The notes below the pieces were generated by a model. The model did no database searches. It was not told the DNA's origin and saw nothing but the letters and a program-made list of their open reading frames with translations. Shown here one piece after another: positions 47,776 to 56,492 of a DNA stretch of 64,000 bases; position 1 is the stretch's first letter; every line of letters begins with the position of its first letter. Source of the DNA: Maledivibacter sp. (lineage in GTDB: Bacteria > Bacillota > Clostridia > Peptostreptococcales > Caminicellaceae); assembly GCA_025210375.1 (NCBI GenBank), contig JAOASB010000034.1, forward strand, positions 83,629 to 147,628, in the 5' to 3' direction. The position numbers and the translations under genes are program-made.

Positions 47776-48548
47776 TTAATATACTTTTGCATATGTTTTA
47801 GTGCAGTTTTTTCTAATCTTGAAACCTGGGCCTGGGATATTCCTATTTCTTCTGCTACTTCCATTTGAGTTTTTCCTTTAAAAAACCTAAGTGTCAATAT
47901 AAGCTTTTCTCTGTCATTCAATCTTCTTAGCCCTTCCCTTAAAGCAATCCCCTCAATCCATGCTTCATCGGTACTTTTTTCATCACTTACCTGATCCATT
48001 ACAAATATGGCATCTCCACTATCCTGATAGATGGGTTCAAATAATGAAATAGGATCTTGAATAGCATCTAAAGCAAACACTACATCTTCCTTTGCTAAAT
48101 TCAATTCCTTGGAAATCTCCGCAATAGTTGGCTCCTTGGAATTTTTACTTATTAATTGATCTCTTACCTGTAGGGCCTTATAGGCCTTATCTCTTAAGGA
48201 TCTACTGACCCTTATTGAATTATTGTCCCTTAGATATCTTCTGATTTCACCTATGATCATTGGAACTGCATAGGTCGAAAACTTTACATTTTGACTTAGA
48301 TCAAAGTTATCAATTGCTTTTATTAGTCCAATACAACCTACCTGAAACAAATCATCAACATATTCTCCTCTATTGTTAAAGCGTTGAATAACACTTAATA
48401 CAAGTCTTAAATTACCTCTAATAAATTTTTCTCGGGCTTCCATATCACCGTTATGTATTAGTGGAAATAACTCCCTCATTTCTTTGTTTTTTAATACAGG
48501 CAATTTTGCTGTATTAACTCCACATATCTCAACCTTATTATTATACAT
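47763..48548 (-). CDS. sigG: RNA polymerase sporulation sigma factor SigG
   Basis: A 261-residue sigma-G that directs late forespore transcription. Region 2 (GNLRLVLSVIQRFNNRGEYV, DLFQVGCIGLIKAIDNFD, KFSTYAVPMIIGEIRRYLRD), region 3 and the region 4 helix-turn-helix (TQMEVAEEIGISQAQVSRLE) are intact. The N-terminal VEICGVNTAKLPVL is the SigG signature bound by anti-sigma factors. GGAGGG precedes the ATG at nine bases. It lies downstream of sigE as in nearly all spore formers. Confidence 0.97.
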   Translation of the reverse strand: MYNNKVEICGVNTAKLPVLKNKEMRELFPLIHNGDMEAREKFIRGNLRLVLSVIQRFNNRGEYVDDLFQVGCIGLIKAIDNFDLSQNVKFSTYAVPMIIGEIRRYLRDNNSIRVSRSLRDKAYKALQVRDQLISKNSKEPTIAEISKELNLAKEDVVFALDAIQDPISLFEPIYQDSGDAIFVMDQVSDEKSTDEAWIEGIALREGLRRLNDREKLILTLRFFKGKTQMEVAEEIGISQAQVSRLEKTALKHMQKYIKDSF

Positions 48549-48717
48549 TCTGTCATGCCCTCCTATTTAAGAATTCCCCCTTTCACAAAAATTATTGCCG
48601 AAAAAATCTTATTTAATACTTATCATATTCTATATAGCAATGGTATATAATACCATGAAAATCACAAAGTATTTCAATAGCTGGGTTTAACAGATATTAA
48701 TTTTTTTACTTTTACAC

Positions 48718-48748
48718 AAAAAAATAAAAGCGGGTTTTATTTCCCGCT
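48718..48748 (-). terminator. Terminator after sigE
   Basis: The stem AGCGGG / CCCGCT with an eight-base loop runs into TTTTATTTTTTT on the minus strand. The gap 48549-48913 has this and the nine-codon frame at 48882, nothing else. Confidence 0.75.
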
Positions 48749-48881
48749 ATATTAGGACTATGAAAAAATAAGCAAGTCATATTTGGAAGTAATTTTGATT
48801 ATTTTTTTTGGCACTTTATCTTGATCATACTCACATATAAGGGATAAAGTAACGACGAAAATAATTAAAAGGAGGAATAAT

Positions 48882-48911
48882 ATGACTAGTTTATTTTTTG
48901 AATATTCATAA
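48882..48911 (+). CDS. Possible nine-residue mini-ORF, antisense between sigE and sigG
   Basis: ATG at 48882 reads MTSLFFEYS then TAA. It has an excellent ribosome site (AAAAGGAGGAATAAT) but no clear promoter. It converges on the sigE stop three bases away. It may be a chance fragment; it is listed because so strong a ribosome site is rare by chance. Confidence 0.2.
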   Translation: MTSLFFEYS

Positions 48912-48913
48912 CC

Positions 48914-49645
48914 CTAAATCATTCTATTTATTTCTTTTTTCAATCTAAATATTATTCTTTTTTCCAGTCTTGAGATATATGATTGGGATATTCCCAGCAT
49001 ATCTGCTACTTCTTTTTGTGTTCTCTCCTCTCCATTTGAGAGTCCAAATCTTAAATCCATTATCCGCTTTTCCCTTTGAGATAATTTTTTCAATGCAATT
49101 TTCAATAGTTCTCTATCTATCTCTTCTTCTAAATTTTTATAAATCAAATCATTTTCAGTTCCCAGTATATCCGATAATAAAAGTTCATTTCCATCCCAGT
49201 CAATATTAAGGGGCTCATCTATAGAAATCTCGGATTTTACTTTGCTATTTCTTCTTAAAAACATGAGAATTTCGTTTTCTATACATCTAGATGCATATGT
49301 AGCAAGCTTAATTTTCTTATTTGGATCAAAGGTATTAACCGCCTTTATCAATCCTATAGTTCCAATGGAGATTAAATCCTCTACTCCTATAGCTGTGTTT
49401 TCAAACTTTCTAGCTATGTAAACAACTAATCTAAGATTCCTCTCTATAAGTACACTTCTTACTGACTCATCGCCTTTTTGTAATTTGGATACAAAAGATA
49501 ATTCTTCTTCTGAGCTCAGTGGAGGTGGAAGGGTTTCATTACCGCCTATGTAGTAGACCGTATCTTCAATAAAAATATTGATTTTCTTAATTAGTTTCAT
49601 GAGCTTTAGTTTCATTTTCATTATTATTGAGTTAAAATAAGACAT
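48914..49645 (-). CDS. sigE: Pro-sigma-E, mother-cell sporulation sigma factor
   Basis: A 243-residue sigma-E made as an inactive precursor. The Lys-rich amphipathic pro-sequence ([19 protein letters not shown]) precedes the cleavage region [15 protein letters not shown], where SpoIIGA cuts next to the Tyr-Tyr pair in Bacillus. Regions 2 and 4 are complete ([37 protein letters not shown]). GGGAGG precedes the ATG. SpoIIGA is encoded 17 bases upstream. Confidence 0.97.
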   Translation of the reverse strand: MSYFNSIIMKMKLKLMKLIKKINIFIEDTVYYIGGNETLPPPLSSEEELSFVSKLQKGDESVRSVLIERNLRLVVYIARKFENTAIGVEDLISIGTIGLIKAVNTFDPNKKIKLATYASRCIENEILMFLRRNSKVKSEISIDEPLNIDWDGNELLLSDILGTENDLIYKNLEEEIDRELLKIALKKLSQREKRIMDLRFGLSNGEERTQKEVADMLGISQSYISRLEKRIIFRLKKEINRMI

Positions 49646-49661
49646 CTATATACCTCCCTAT

Positions 49662-50558
49662 TTATATTAAAATGTCCGGATTGAGCAAGGCTTTGTAATC
49701 ACCATTTCTGGATAAAGTGTTTGTACTTATAGCCACAATTATCTTATTGAGATTCATTACATCTCCATGAATTGTGAGCTTAACATTATCAGGCTTAAAC
49801 CCTATCATCATTCCGTTTTCCATACCTAATGAAGTAAAAGGTATCACCCTAAATCTATGCATCCAATTAGAGCTTTGCAGTATTGGTGTGATTTTTTCAA
49901 GCTTTTTAAAATTATCATTTTGAAATATATCCTTAACCCCTTCAGGTAATAATTCTTCAATGGCACTATACTCCACAACTATCACTGGAAAGTTTGATAG
50001 GGGATCGGAAAGGGAATTTCCTGTATCAATCAAGGCATTTATCTCTTTTTCCTTATTATCAAACTGAATAATAATCTCTTTGTATAAATTTTCTTTATTT
50101 ACCTTATTCTTAACATATCCAATACTTAATACAATTAATATATAAGCCAATGCCACTGAGTAAAACAATACCTTAAAGCTAAAATCACTGGTATAGAATA
50201 TTCCATTACTTAATATTGAATTAAAATTAGTAAGATAAAATAGTGCAAAGGCTGTTCCCCCAAAGACAAAGGAAACTAAGTAAAAGATACTTAAATACTT
50301 AAAAAAATCTTTAAACCTATGGGGAGTAAAGGATATAACAATTATTAGCATGGATATAACTAATTTCATTGAAAACGAAAGTAAAAAATGTAGTGATGGA
50401 AAAAAAATAATAAAAGAGTAAAATGCTCCTAAACCTGCCCCTAAAAATAATTTAAAAAGCTTGCCCTGATACTTACAAAAATAACTTGTTATATGTAGGA
50501 TTAAAAAATTCATTATAAAGTTTTCCAAAAACAAATATTCAGCATAAACCTCTAACAT
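49662..50558 (-). CDS. spoIIGA: Sigma-E processing peptidase SpoIIGA
   Basis: A 298-residue membrane aspartic protease that cleaves pro-sigma-E after activation by SpoIIR. The first ~150 residues have five hydrophobic segments, and the soluble domain carries the catalytic Asp in NALIDTGNSLSDPLS. The C-terminal IGFKPDNVKL and VAISTNTLSRNGDYKALLNP blocks are typical. GAGGTG precedes the ATG. It heads the spoIIGA-sigE operon. Confidence 0.95.
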   Translation of the reverse strand: MLEVYAEYLFLENFIMNFLILHITSYFCKYQGKLFKLFLGAGLGAFYSFIIFFPSLHFLLSFSMKLVISMLIIVISFTPHRFKDFFKYLSIFYLVSFVFGGTAFALFYLTNFNSILSNGIFYTSDFSFKVLFYSVALAYILIVLSIGYVKNKVNKENLYKEIIIQFDNKEKEINALIDTGNSLSDPLSNFPVIVVEYSAIEELLPEGVKDIFQNDNFKKLEKITPILQSSNWMHRFRVIPFTSLGMENGMMIGFKPDNVKLTIHGDVMNLNKIIVAISTNTLSRNGDYKALLNPDILI

Positions 50559-50949
50559 ATCTTCACCTCTGTATACAAGGAGACAGTTCTACATATTATT
50601 AATTATTCAGTTTGTATATGATATATGTCTATTATACAAACTATTTCTTCAAAAATATGTCACTCCTTGAAGTCGAAATATATTTTTTATAATACAAAAT
50701 TTTTATATAATGTAAGGGATATAAACCTCATGATTACAGTTTATTAGTATAAAAGTAGTATATTATATGGGGCGGCAAAATTGGATATTTTGTAAAATAA
50801 TGTTTAAACCTTGCTATAATAAAAATTTAATTATAGAAATTTCAGTCAAAACTTTGATTTATACATGTATAAATTAAGATTGACCCTAAACTTTTCATAT
50901 TATATAGTACCTTCCATTTCAATATATTTTTCTTTGAAAAATGGGATCA

Positions 50950-50985
50950 AAAAAAGAATCCTTCATATTAAAAGGATTCTTTTTA
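50950..50985 (-). terminator. Terminator after the nitronate monooxygenase gene
   Basis: The stem AAAAAGAATCCTT / AAGGATTCTTTTT has a seven-base loop and T-runs on both strands. The gap 50559-51001 otherwise has only half a family B copy (ATTTATACATGTATAAATTA, about 50858). Confidence 0.9.
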
Positions 50986-51001
50986 ACCTAGTTGTATTGA
51001 T

Positions 51002-52084
51002 CTATTTATTTAGAAACTTTTCAGCTTCGCTGACCAATTCATTTATAAGCTCTTTGACGGTTGTAATTTCATGCATTCTATAGGCATTGGTCCCTACAAA
51101 GACCAGCCCATTTTCCACATCGCCTTCAACTGAACCTATCAATGCATCGGATATACAATATGGAGTAGTTGCTGGATCACAGGTTTTTAAGCAATTATAG
51201 CATCTTTTTATCTTAATCCTATTTTTTTCTATGGACTCTACAAAGGCATTTCTAATGGCTCTTCCAGGCATTCCTACAGGACTTTTGATAATCTGGATAT
51301 CCTCTTCATTTGCTGATATGTAGGCCTTCTTAAAATTAATGTGGGCATCACATTCCTTTGTAGCAACAAATCTTGTTGACATCTGAACTCCAGCTGCTCC
51401 TAACTTTAGAAAATCTGCCATATCCCTTCCACTATATATACCACCAGCAGCTATAACAGGGATTTCCTTTTTGTATTTCTCTGCAAAGGGCTTCACAGCT
51501 TCTATAACTTCCTTCACCAAATCCTTTAAATTAGGCATTTTAATAGAAGAAGCTAATTGTTCAGCGGAAAAACCTAGATGCCCTCCAGCCAGTGGCCCTT
51601 CCACTATAACAACATCTGGTACATATTTATACTTTCTGTCCCATATCTTAGCTATGATAGCAGCCGCCTTGCCCGAAGATACAACGGGAGCGATTTTTGT
51701 GTCTGAGCCTTTGATTAGCTCTGGCAAATTTTTAGGAAGTCCTGCACCAGAAACGATTATGTCAATTTTTTCTTTTACTGCTGTTTTAACCATGTCTTTA
51801 TAGTTATTAACGGCAGATAACATATTTACTCCTAGAATACCCTTAGGACTTAACTTTTTGGCATTCCTAATTTCTTTTATAAGCCCTCTGATATTCGCCT
51901 CGGAATTATTGGTTTTAAAATCCTTCTCTCTAAAACCTATTTGAACCCCAGATATAACACCTATTCCTCCTTCGTTAGCTACTGCAGCAGCCAAACCAGA
52001 AAGGGAAACACCAATGCCCATACCACCTTGGATAATGGGAACCTTCGCAACTAAATTACCTATTTTTAAAGGGGGTATTTTCAT
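51002..52084 (-). CDS. Nitronate monooxygenase (2-nitropropane dioxygenase family)
   Basis: A 360-residue FMN-dependent TIM-barrel enzyme. It has PIIQGGMGIGVSLSGLAAAV at the N-terminus, the VEGPLAGGHLGF active-site loop and the FMN phosphate site AAGGIYSGRDMADFLKLGA. The family oxidises nitronates to carbonyl compounds; some members are enoyl-ACP reductases (FabK), but there is no fab context. A C-terminal four-Cys patch (CYNCLKTCDPATTPYC) may bind metal. GAGGAG precedes the ATG. Confidence 0.88.
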   Translation of the reverse strand: MKIPPLKIGNLVAKVPIIQGGMGIGVSLSGLAAAVANEGGIGVISGVQIGFREKDFKTNNSEANIRGLIKEIRNAKKLSPKGILGVNMLSAVNNYKDMVKTAVKEKIDIIVSGAGLPKNLPELIKGSDTKIAPVVSSGKAAAIIAKIWDRKYKYVPDVVIVEGPLAGGHLGFSAEQLASSIKMPNLKDLVKEVIEAVKPFAEKYKKEIPVIAAGGIYSGRDMADFLKLGAAGVQMSTRFVATKECDAHINFKKAYISANEEDIQIIKSPVGMPGRAIRNAFVESIEKNRIKIKRCYNCLKTCDPATTPYCISDALIGSVEGDVENGLVFVGTNAYRMHEITTVKELINELVSEAEKFLNK

Positions 52085-52242
52085 AAATATTCTCTCCTCT
52101 TGGAAACATATTAATATTCAAATTATATGTTTTATTAGCTCATCTGTCAATAGTATAGGAATATTAAGAAAGTGTTATACCAATACTTTTCAAGATTTTT
52201 GATTATAATCCAAGTCTTAGAACAATATCCATAGTAGTATAT

Positions 52243-52368
52243 ACTTGAGGAAATTGCATAACTCTTACTTGGCACAATTGCATAATATATGTGGTATAGC
52301 TTTGAAGATTTTTAAACTACATGTAGTAGATGGTTTTTATAGAAAGTAATTATGCAATTTGCTCACTT
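52243..52368. repeat. Family A element abutting the anti-sigma gene stop
   Basis: It starts CTTGAGGAAATTGCATAACT and ends ATGCAATTTGCTCACTTA. On the minus strand the right terminal repeat begins immediately after the anti-sigma stop codon (TAA GTGAGC), so the insertion is at the very end of that gene. The interior has an extra ATTGCATAA copy. Confidence 0.75.
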
Positions 52369-53281
52369 ATTTTAAATATCCTAAATCCGAAACATTATTT
52401 TCAAAAACAGAAGTCTCAATCGTAAATTCAGGCATTCCCATATAACCTGCCGCTATTTCATATTCATTGAAAACTATCACTAGCTTACCCTCTTCGTTTA
52501 TATAAAAATTAGTATTATCATCTATTGTTTTAAATTCATCTATAAAATATCCCGCCTCTTCTTTTTCAATTGCTTCTTTCATTTTACTTATGATCCTATG
52601 GTTTATAACACTTACATAATCATAATTTTCATTAAACAAATCACTTATATTTAATAATTTGCTATTTTCAAGGTCTACATTATAAAAGTCAGCTGTTTCA
52701 TATCCACTTGCACCGATTTCTGTTGTTACAACTTTAAAGGACAATAGATTTTCCTCTTGTTTAATTAAAGTATACCTCTGGCTTACACTTTCTGGCATAG
52801 CCGTCAAAAATCCTGCTTTATCTGAGGCTTCCTTTATATTTTCAGCATTTTTAATGGCCCTATCATAAACTGCGATACCACGTTTTTTTAAAGTGCTATT
52901 TATTTCTTCCTGGGCTTTTTCCCCTTCAAGCCCTTGAATAGAAGGTATTTCTATATTTATTTTACTATATTCATTTTCTGTTACTATTTTATTAACCGTT
53001 ACTAATTTTACAATACTGCCCACAACTGGAACATCTAGTAAACTCGTTGCAAATGCAGTATTTATATTAACTGCTCCTATAAAGACACCACATATGCAAG
53101 CCGCCACCGAAAGACTTCCTACAATTGTTTTTTTGAATCTATTCTTTTTATTCATTGTTTTCTCCTTAAATTTATTTTTTATGTTATTCAAATTATCATC
53201 CGTAAGCTCTGGAAGTTCCTTTGCTAGCATGTCAAGATTTTCTTGGTCAAGCTCTGACATAAGGCTATTATATTTTTTCAT
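52367..53281 (-). CDS. RsiV-like anti-sigma factor (DUF3298/DUF4163)
   Basis: A 304-residue membrane protein with a cytoplasmic N-terminal domain (about 1-50), one membrane segment (TIVGSLSVAACICGVFIGAV) and an outer domain of the DUF4163/DUF3298 type (NSTLKKRGIAVYDRAI; NISDLFNENYDYVSVINHRI). In Bacillus, RsiV binds lysozyme and is then cleaved by signal peptidase, freeing SigV. An AxA-type signal peptidase site (NTAFA before TSLLD) follows the membrane segment here, consistent with that mechanism. It is coupled to the sigma gene upstream. The lysozyme link is inferred from family. Confidence 0.82.
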   Translation of the reverse strand: MKKYNSLMSELDQENLDMLAKELPELTDDNLNNIKNKFKEKTMNKKNRFKKTIVGSLSVAACICGVFIGAVNINTAFATSLLDVPVVGSIVKLVTVNKIVTENEYSKINIEIPSIQGLEGEKAQEEINSTLKKRGIAVYDRAIKNAENIKEASDKAGFLTAMPESVSQRYTLIKQEENLLSFKVVTTEIGASGYETADFYNVDLENSKLLNISDLFNENYDYVSVINHRIISKMKEAIEKEEAGYFIDEFKTIDDNTNFYINEEGKLVIVFNEYEIAAGYMGMPEFTIETSVFENNVSDLGYLK

Positions 53282-53296
53282 AATTATCCTCCAATT

Positions 53297-53833
53297 TTAT
53301 AGTTTAATTTGAGTAAGCAAGGATTTTTTACTATAGTAAAGCTTATTGCTTACTTCCTTAACAGTAATATTTAATTTATCAGCAATCTCCCTAGGCTTTA
53401 ACTGATAAAAATATCTAAGTATAAAAATTTCACTATCCAATTGTTTAAGGTTCTTAGCAAACTCATAGATTTGATTAATAATCTGTTTGTTTACCAACAT
53501 TTCTTCTATATCATCAGTTTCTATCTTTAGTTCATCATCATAGGATAGGGTTATGGTCTTATTTATTTTTCTCAGTCTATCTATCGCTTTACTTTTAGTT
53601 ATAAGACATAGATAGGTTTTAATGCTTCCTCTATTTTGATCATATTTTTCAGGATGTTCCCATAGATATGCAAAGCTTTCCGCTATACAATCCTCAATGT
53701 CTTCCTTACTTCCAACATCTTTAAGTACACCAGAAGCAACAACCCAAAGCAGTCTACTATATTCATTAATCAAAATTTCATAGGTCCTAGGATCATGATT
53801 TCGTATCTTCTGTTTCAATTCTTCATCTAACAT
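53297..53833 (-). CDS. ECF-type RNA polymerase sigma factor
   Basis: A 178-residue group 4 sigma factor with region 2 (YSRLLWVVASGVLKDVGSKE, ESFAYLWEHPEKYDQNRGS, YLCLITKSKAIDRLRK) and region 4 (YQLKPREIADKLNITVKEVS). Its cognate anti-sigma gene starts 16 bases downstream, the usual SigV-RsiV-like arrangement. GGGAGG is 11 bases before the ATG, a long spacing. A dyad (ATCG ... CGAT) lies at about 53855-53875 in its upstream region. The trigger is likely cell-envelope damage. Confidence 0.88.
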   Translation of the reverse strand: MLDEELKQKIRNHDPRTYEILINEYSRLLWVVASGVLKDVGSKEDIEDCIAESFAYLWEHPEKYDQNRGSIKTYLCLITKSKAIDRLRKINKTITLSYDDELKIETDDIEEMLVNKQIINQIYEFAKNLKQLDSEIFILRYFYQLKPREIADKLNITVKEVSNKLYYSKKSLLTQIKL

Positions 53834-54067
53834 CTAGTGGATTACCTCCCAATCGTATATTGATTATAATCGATTACACAAAATAATACGAACAAAAAAG
53901 CATTTTGACTTAAAATAAAATTGTCATTATATTATAGAAGAAACAAAAATGCAAAAATATAAAGGCCAAGTAGAAATATAAACCTTATTATTACCCTATA
54001 GTAAAGTTTATAGTTTTACCTGACCTAATTGACAATATTTTAGATGATACCCTATAGATTCTTTCAA

Positions 54068-55933
54068 TTAATTAATTCTAATTATCTCTGATTGATCTAG
54101 GGCTGTTAATTTCTGATCAAAATCAATCCCCTCATCAAAACTACCTATATTTTTAATAATACTGGAAAGTTCCTCATTTATCTTTTTTATGATATTTTTA
54201 TCTATATCTATATCCTGCATAATGAACAAACTAGTATCACTCCTGTATTTAGATAATTCTTGTTTAATAATTTCCAAATCCGATGTCGCTACATTCATAT
54301 CATAGATTTCACTTTTACTTTTACTTCTATTGGTTCCAATTAATAAGGTATAGTGGATACTATTATTCCCCGTTATATCTTTATTCCTCCATACATACAA
54401 TTCTAAACCTTTCATTAGGGATTTCTTACCTTCTAAGATATCCTTAAGTAAGACTATATCGTCACCCAGTCTCGATAAATCACCATACTCTTCTTCAAAC
54501 GAAGTCCTAGGAAAGCTGAATGTAGTATTATATTTTGATTCATCCAGTTTTCCCTTTGATTGAGAATTACGAAATGCAAAGGTAACTTTATCTACATTAT
54601 CAATCATACAAAATGCTATTAATGCATTTATTCTTGAATTTGTCTCGATACTAGAATTTGATTTGGTTATTGGCCATTCACCAATAAATTCATCATCCTT
54701 TGCTGCTTCATAATATATTGTGAGGGAGTATGGTTTTTTACTAGTTTCCATGGATGTATACTGTTGTTTAAAATAATTATCCGGTACTGGTAAATTAGCA
54801 GCAATATGACCTACCTTACTATTATCACCTACATAGGCCGTTCTATATTTAGAAATTTCAGATAAGTTATATGCATCCCCAGTTAAATTAGAGGATTCTT
54901 CTATTTTATTATCTAACGCCCCTCCTAAATACAATGCTCCAAATATAAATACCCCTATCAAAATAGCAGAAAATATCATAATCATTTTTGACTTTCTATC
55001 ATGCTTCATAATCGCTATCAACCTTTCCCTTAAGCTCTTTTTTTCCTCACACATTGTTGCCTGTAATACCCCAATTGGATACTTGGCCTCCTCTGCAAAG
55101 GATATTAATGTATCCCCATAAGCTTGCTTTTCCTCTGTACTAAAGTTTCTAATGACTGCTTCATCGCAGGCTAACTCACAGGAATCGCTAATTTCTTTTC
55201 TAATAAAATACATAATTGGATTGAACCAATGGATTGATGTTGCAAGCATTGTCAACCACTTCACCAAAATATCATGATGCTTTAGATGGGTAAGCTCATG
55301 TAGTAGGATGTTTTTAAGCTGAACTTCATCAAAGTCATCATCTGGAATAATAATGCAGGGTCTTAGTATCCCCAGTGCCATGGGAGTACTTATAAAACCA
55401 TTGCGTAATAACCTCACATTCTTACTTCCATTTAATAATTTAGATAGTATGTTTATTTCCATATTTCTTGCCGGTTTATATCTCCCTTTCAACTGCCCTA
55501 TAAAACGAATATATCCAGTAATATTAATTGTAAAAACGATTAATGCTCCTAGTAACCAAATATACATAGCATACTCAACAAATAAATCCTTAAGGTTAAT
55601 GTTTATCCCTTGTCCCACTATTTTTTCCACCCTTTGATTTATTGATGAAGGAGGATTTAATGAACCTTTACCTATATTCTCTATTGCTTTAATATTGGTT
55701 TCTTCCCCATTATGTATATTGGTCAAATGATTATCACTATAAAAAACTCTGTCCATTATGCTATCCTGAAATGAAAAAGGTACAATAAGTCTAAGTAGTA
55801 CTATAATCCATATATAATATTGTACAGACTTTGATAGTCTATGTTTTATCATTGGTTTAATTCCAAATAATATTATTGCCAAAATACTAGCTGATAATGA
55901 AAGAGACAATATTAGCTTAATCCCATCATTCAT
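54068..55933 (-). CDS. BlaR1-type M56 sensor metallopeptidase with DUF4825 tail
   Basis: A 621-residue membrane protein. The N-terminal M56 peptidase has several membrane segments and the zinc motif HELTHLKHHDILVKW (about residue 205), with a downstream membrane anchor (MIMIFSAILIGVFIFGALYL). The extracellular part is not a penicillin-binding sensor but a DUF4825-like domain (TAYVGDNSKVGHIAANLPVP). The signal is therefore probably not a beta-lactam. The ATG at 55933 overlaps the blaI end by a few bases. It would inactivate the BlaI repressor on sensing. Confidence 0.85.
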   Translation of the reverse strand: MNDGIKLILSLSLSASILAIILFGIKPMIKHRLSKSVQYYIWIIVLLRLIVPFSFQDSIMDRVFYSDNHLTNIHNGEETNIKAIENIGKGSLNPPSSINQRVEKIVGQGININLKDLFVEYAMYIWLLGALIVFTINITGYIRFIGQLKGRYKPARNMEINILSKLLNGSKNVRLLRNGFISTPMALGILRPCIIIPDDDFDEVQLKNILLHELTHLKHHDILVKWLTMLATSIHWFNPIMYFIRKEISDSCELACDEAVIRNFSTEEKQAYGDTLISFAEEAKYPIGVLQATMCEEKKSLRERLIAIMKHDRKSKMIMIFSAILIGVFIFGALYLGGALDNKIEESSNLTGDAYNLSEISKYRTAYVGDNSKVGHIAANLPVPDNYFKQQYTSMETSKKPYSLTIYYEAAKDDEFIGEWPITKSNSSIETNSRINALIAFCMIDNVDKVTFAFRNSQSKGKLDESKYNTTFSFPRTSFEEEYGDLSRLGDDIVLLKDILEGKKSLMKGLELYVWRNKDITGNNSIHYTLLIGTNRSKSKSEIYDMNVATSDLEIIKQELSKYRSDTSLFIMQDIDIDKNIIKKINEELSSIIKNIGSFDEGIDFDQKLTALDQSEIIRIN

Positions 55934-56312
55934 CCCTCTTATCACCTACCTTAAATAGGCTTCGTAATTCCTGAATATCTTTTTTATTTAGTTTTTTACT
56001 TCCTAAAAGAGATGCCACTAGATTTTTAGCACTCCCGGAATATACACGATCAATTAAACTTTGAGTAGAATATTCATTATATTCATTTTCACTAACCAAA
56101 GCCTTATAGTAATATACTTCTTTTTTGGTTGCCGAAACAACTCTTTTTTTGCACAACCTTCTAAGTAGTGTCTTTATAGTAGATGTTTCCCAATCACTTC
56201 TTTTCTCTAGTGCTATTCTAATAGCTGACAAAGGAAGTTCATCTTCTGCTTCCCATAGTATACGCATAACTTCTACTTCAGAATCAGTAATTCTAGAAAT
56301 TAAATTACTCAT
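55926..56312 (-). CDS. BlaI/MecI family transcriptional repressor
   Basis: A 128-residue winged-helix repressor. The N-terminal DNA-binding region has ISRITDSEVEVMRILWEAED and WETSTIKTLLRRLCKKRVV, and the C-terminal helices form the dimer. GGAGGG precedes the ATG. It is cotranscribed with the M56 sensor and has two operator dyads directly upstream (56329-56370), implying autoregulation. Confidence 0.92.
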   Translation of the reverse strand: MSNLISRITDSEVEVMRILWEAEDELPLSAIRIALEKRSDWETSTIKTLLRRLCKKRVVSATKKEVYYYKALVSENEYNEYSTQSLIDRVYSGSAKNLVASLLGSKKLNKKDIQELRSLFKVGDKRDE

Positions 56313-56328
56313 ACCTATCCTCCCTCCA

Positions 56329-56370
56329 GGTTACAGATGTAACCTCATATAATAGTTTACATCTGTAACC
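56329..56370. promoter_or_regulatory. Double BlaI operator overlapping the blaI promoter
   Basis: The dyads GGTTACAGATGTAACC (56329-56344) and TTTACATCTGTAACC (56356-56370) carry the TACA/TGTA half-sites typical of BlaI/MecI operators. A -10-like TATTATATGA on the minus strand lies between them. Binding would cover the promoter and the ribosome site region. Confidence 0.85.
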
Positions 56371-56403
56371 TGATAATGTCAATATAAATTATTGCATATT
56401 TAT

Positions 56404-56457
56404 AGGGCCATACCAAGCTAGTGAAAATCAATAGTATTTACTAGCTGGTATGACCCT
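56404..56457 (-). terminator. Long hairpin after the ABC transporter gene
   Basis: AGGGCCATACCAAGCTAGT pairs with ACTAGCTGGTATGACCCT around a ~15-base loop, between the ABC gene stop and the BlaI operators. It lacks a long T-run (ATAAATATT), so it may be a processing or weak termination signal. Confidence 0.55.
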
Positions 56458-56492
56458 AATGAGAATAATTTTAGATTTGTGGCTTTCTATAC

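Noticed and set aside
50865..51083. Plus-strand frame of 72 codons overlapping the end of the nitronate monooxygenase gene
   Set aside because: It reads through a terminator and a family B repeat and is antisense to a clear gene.
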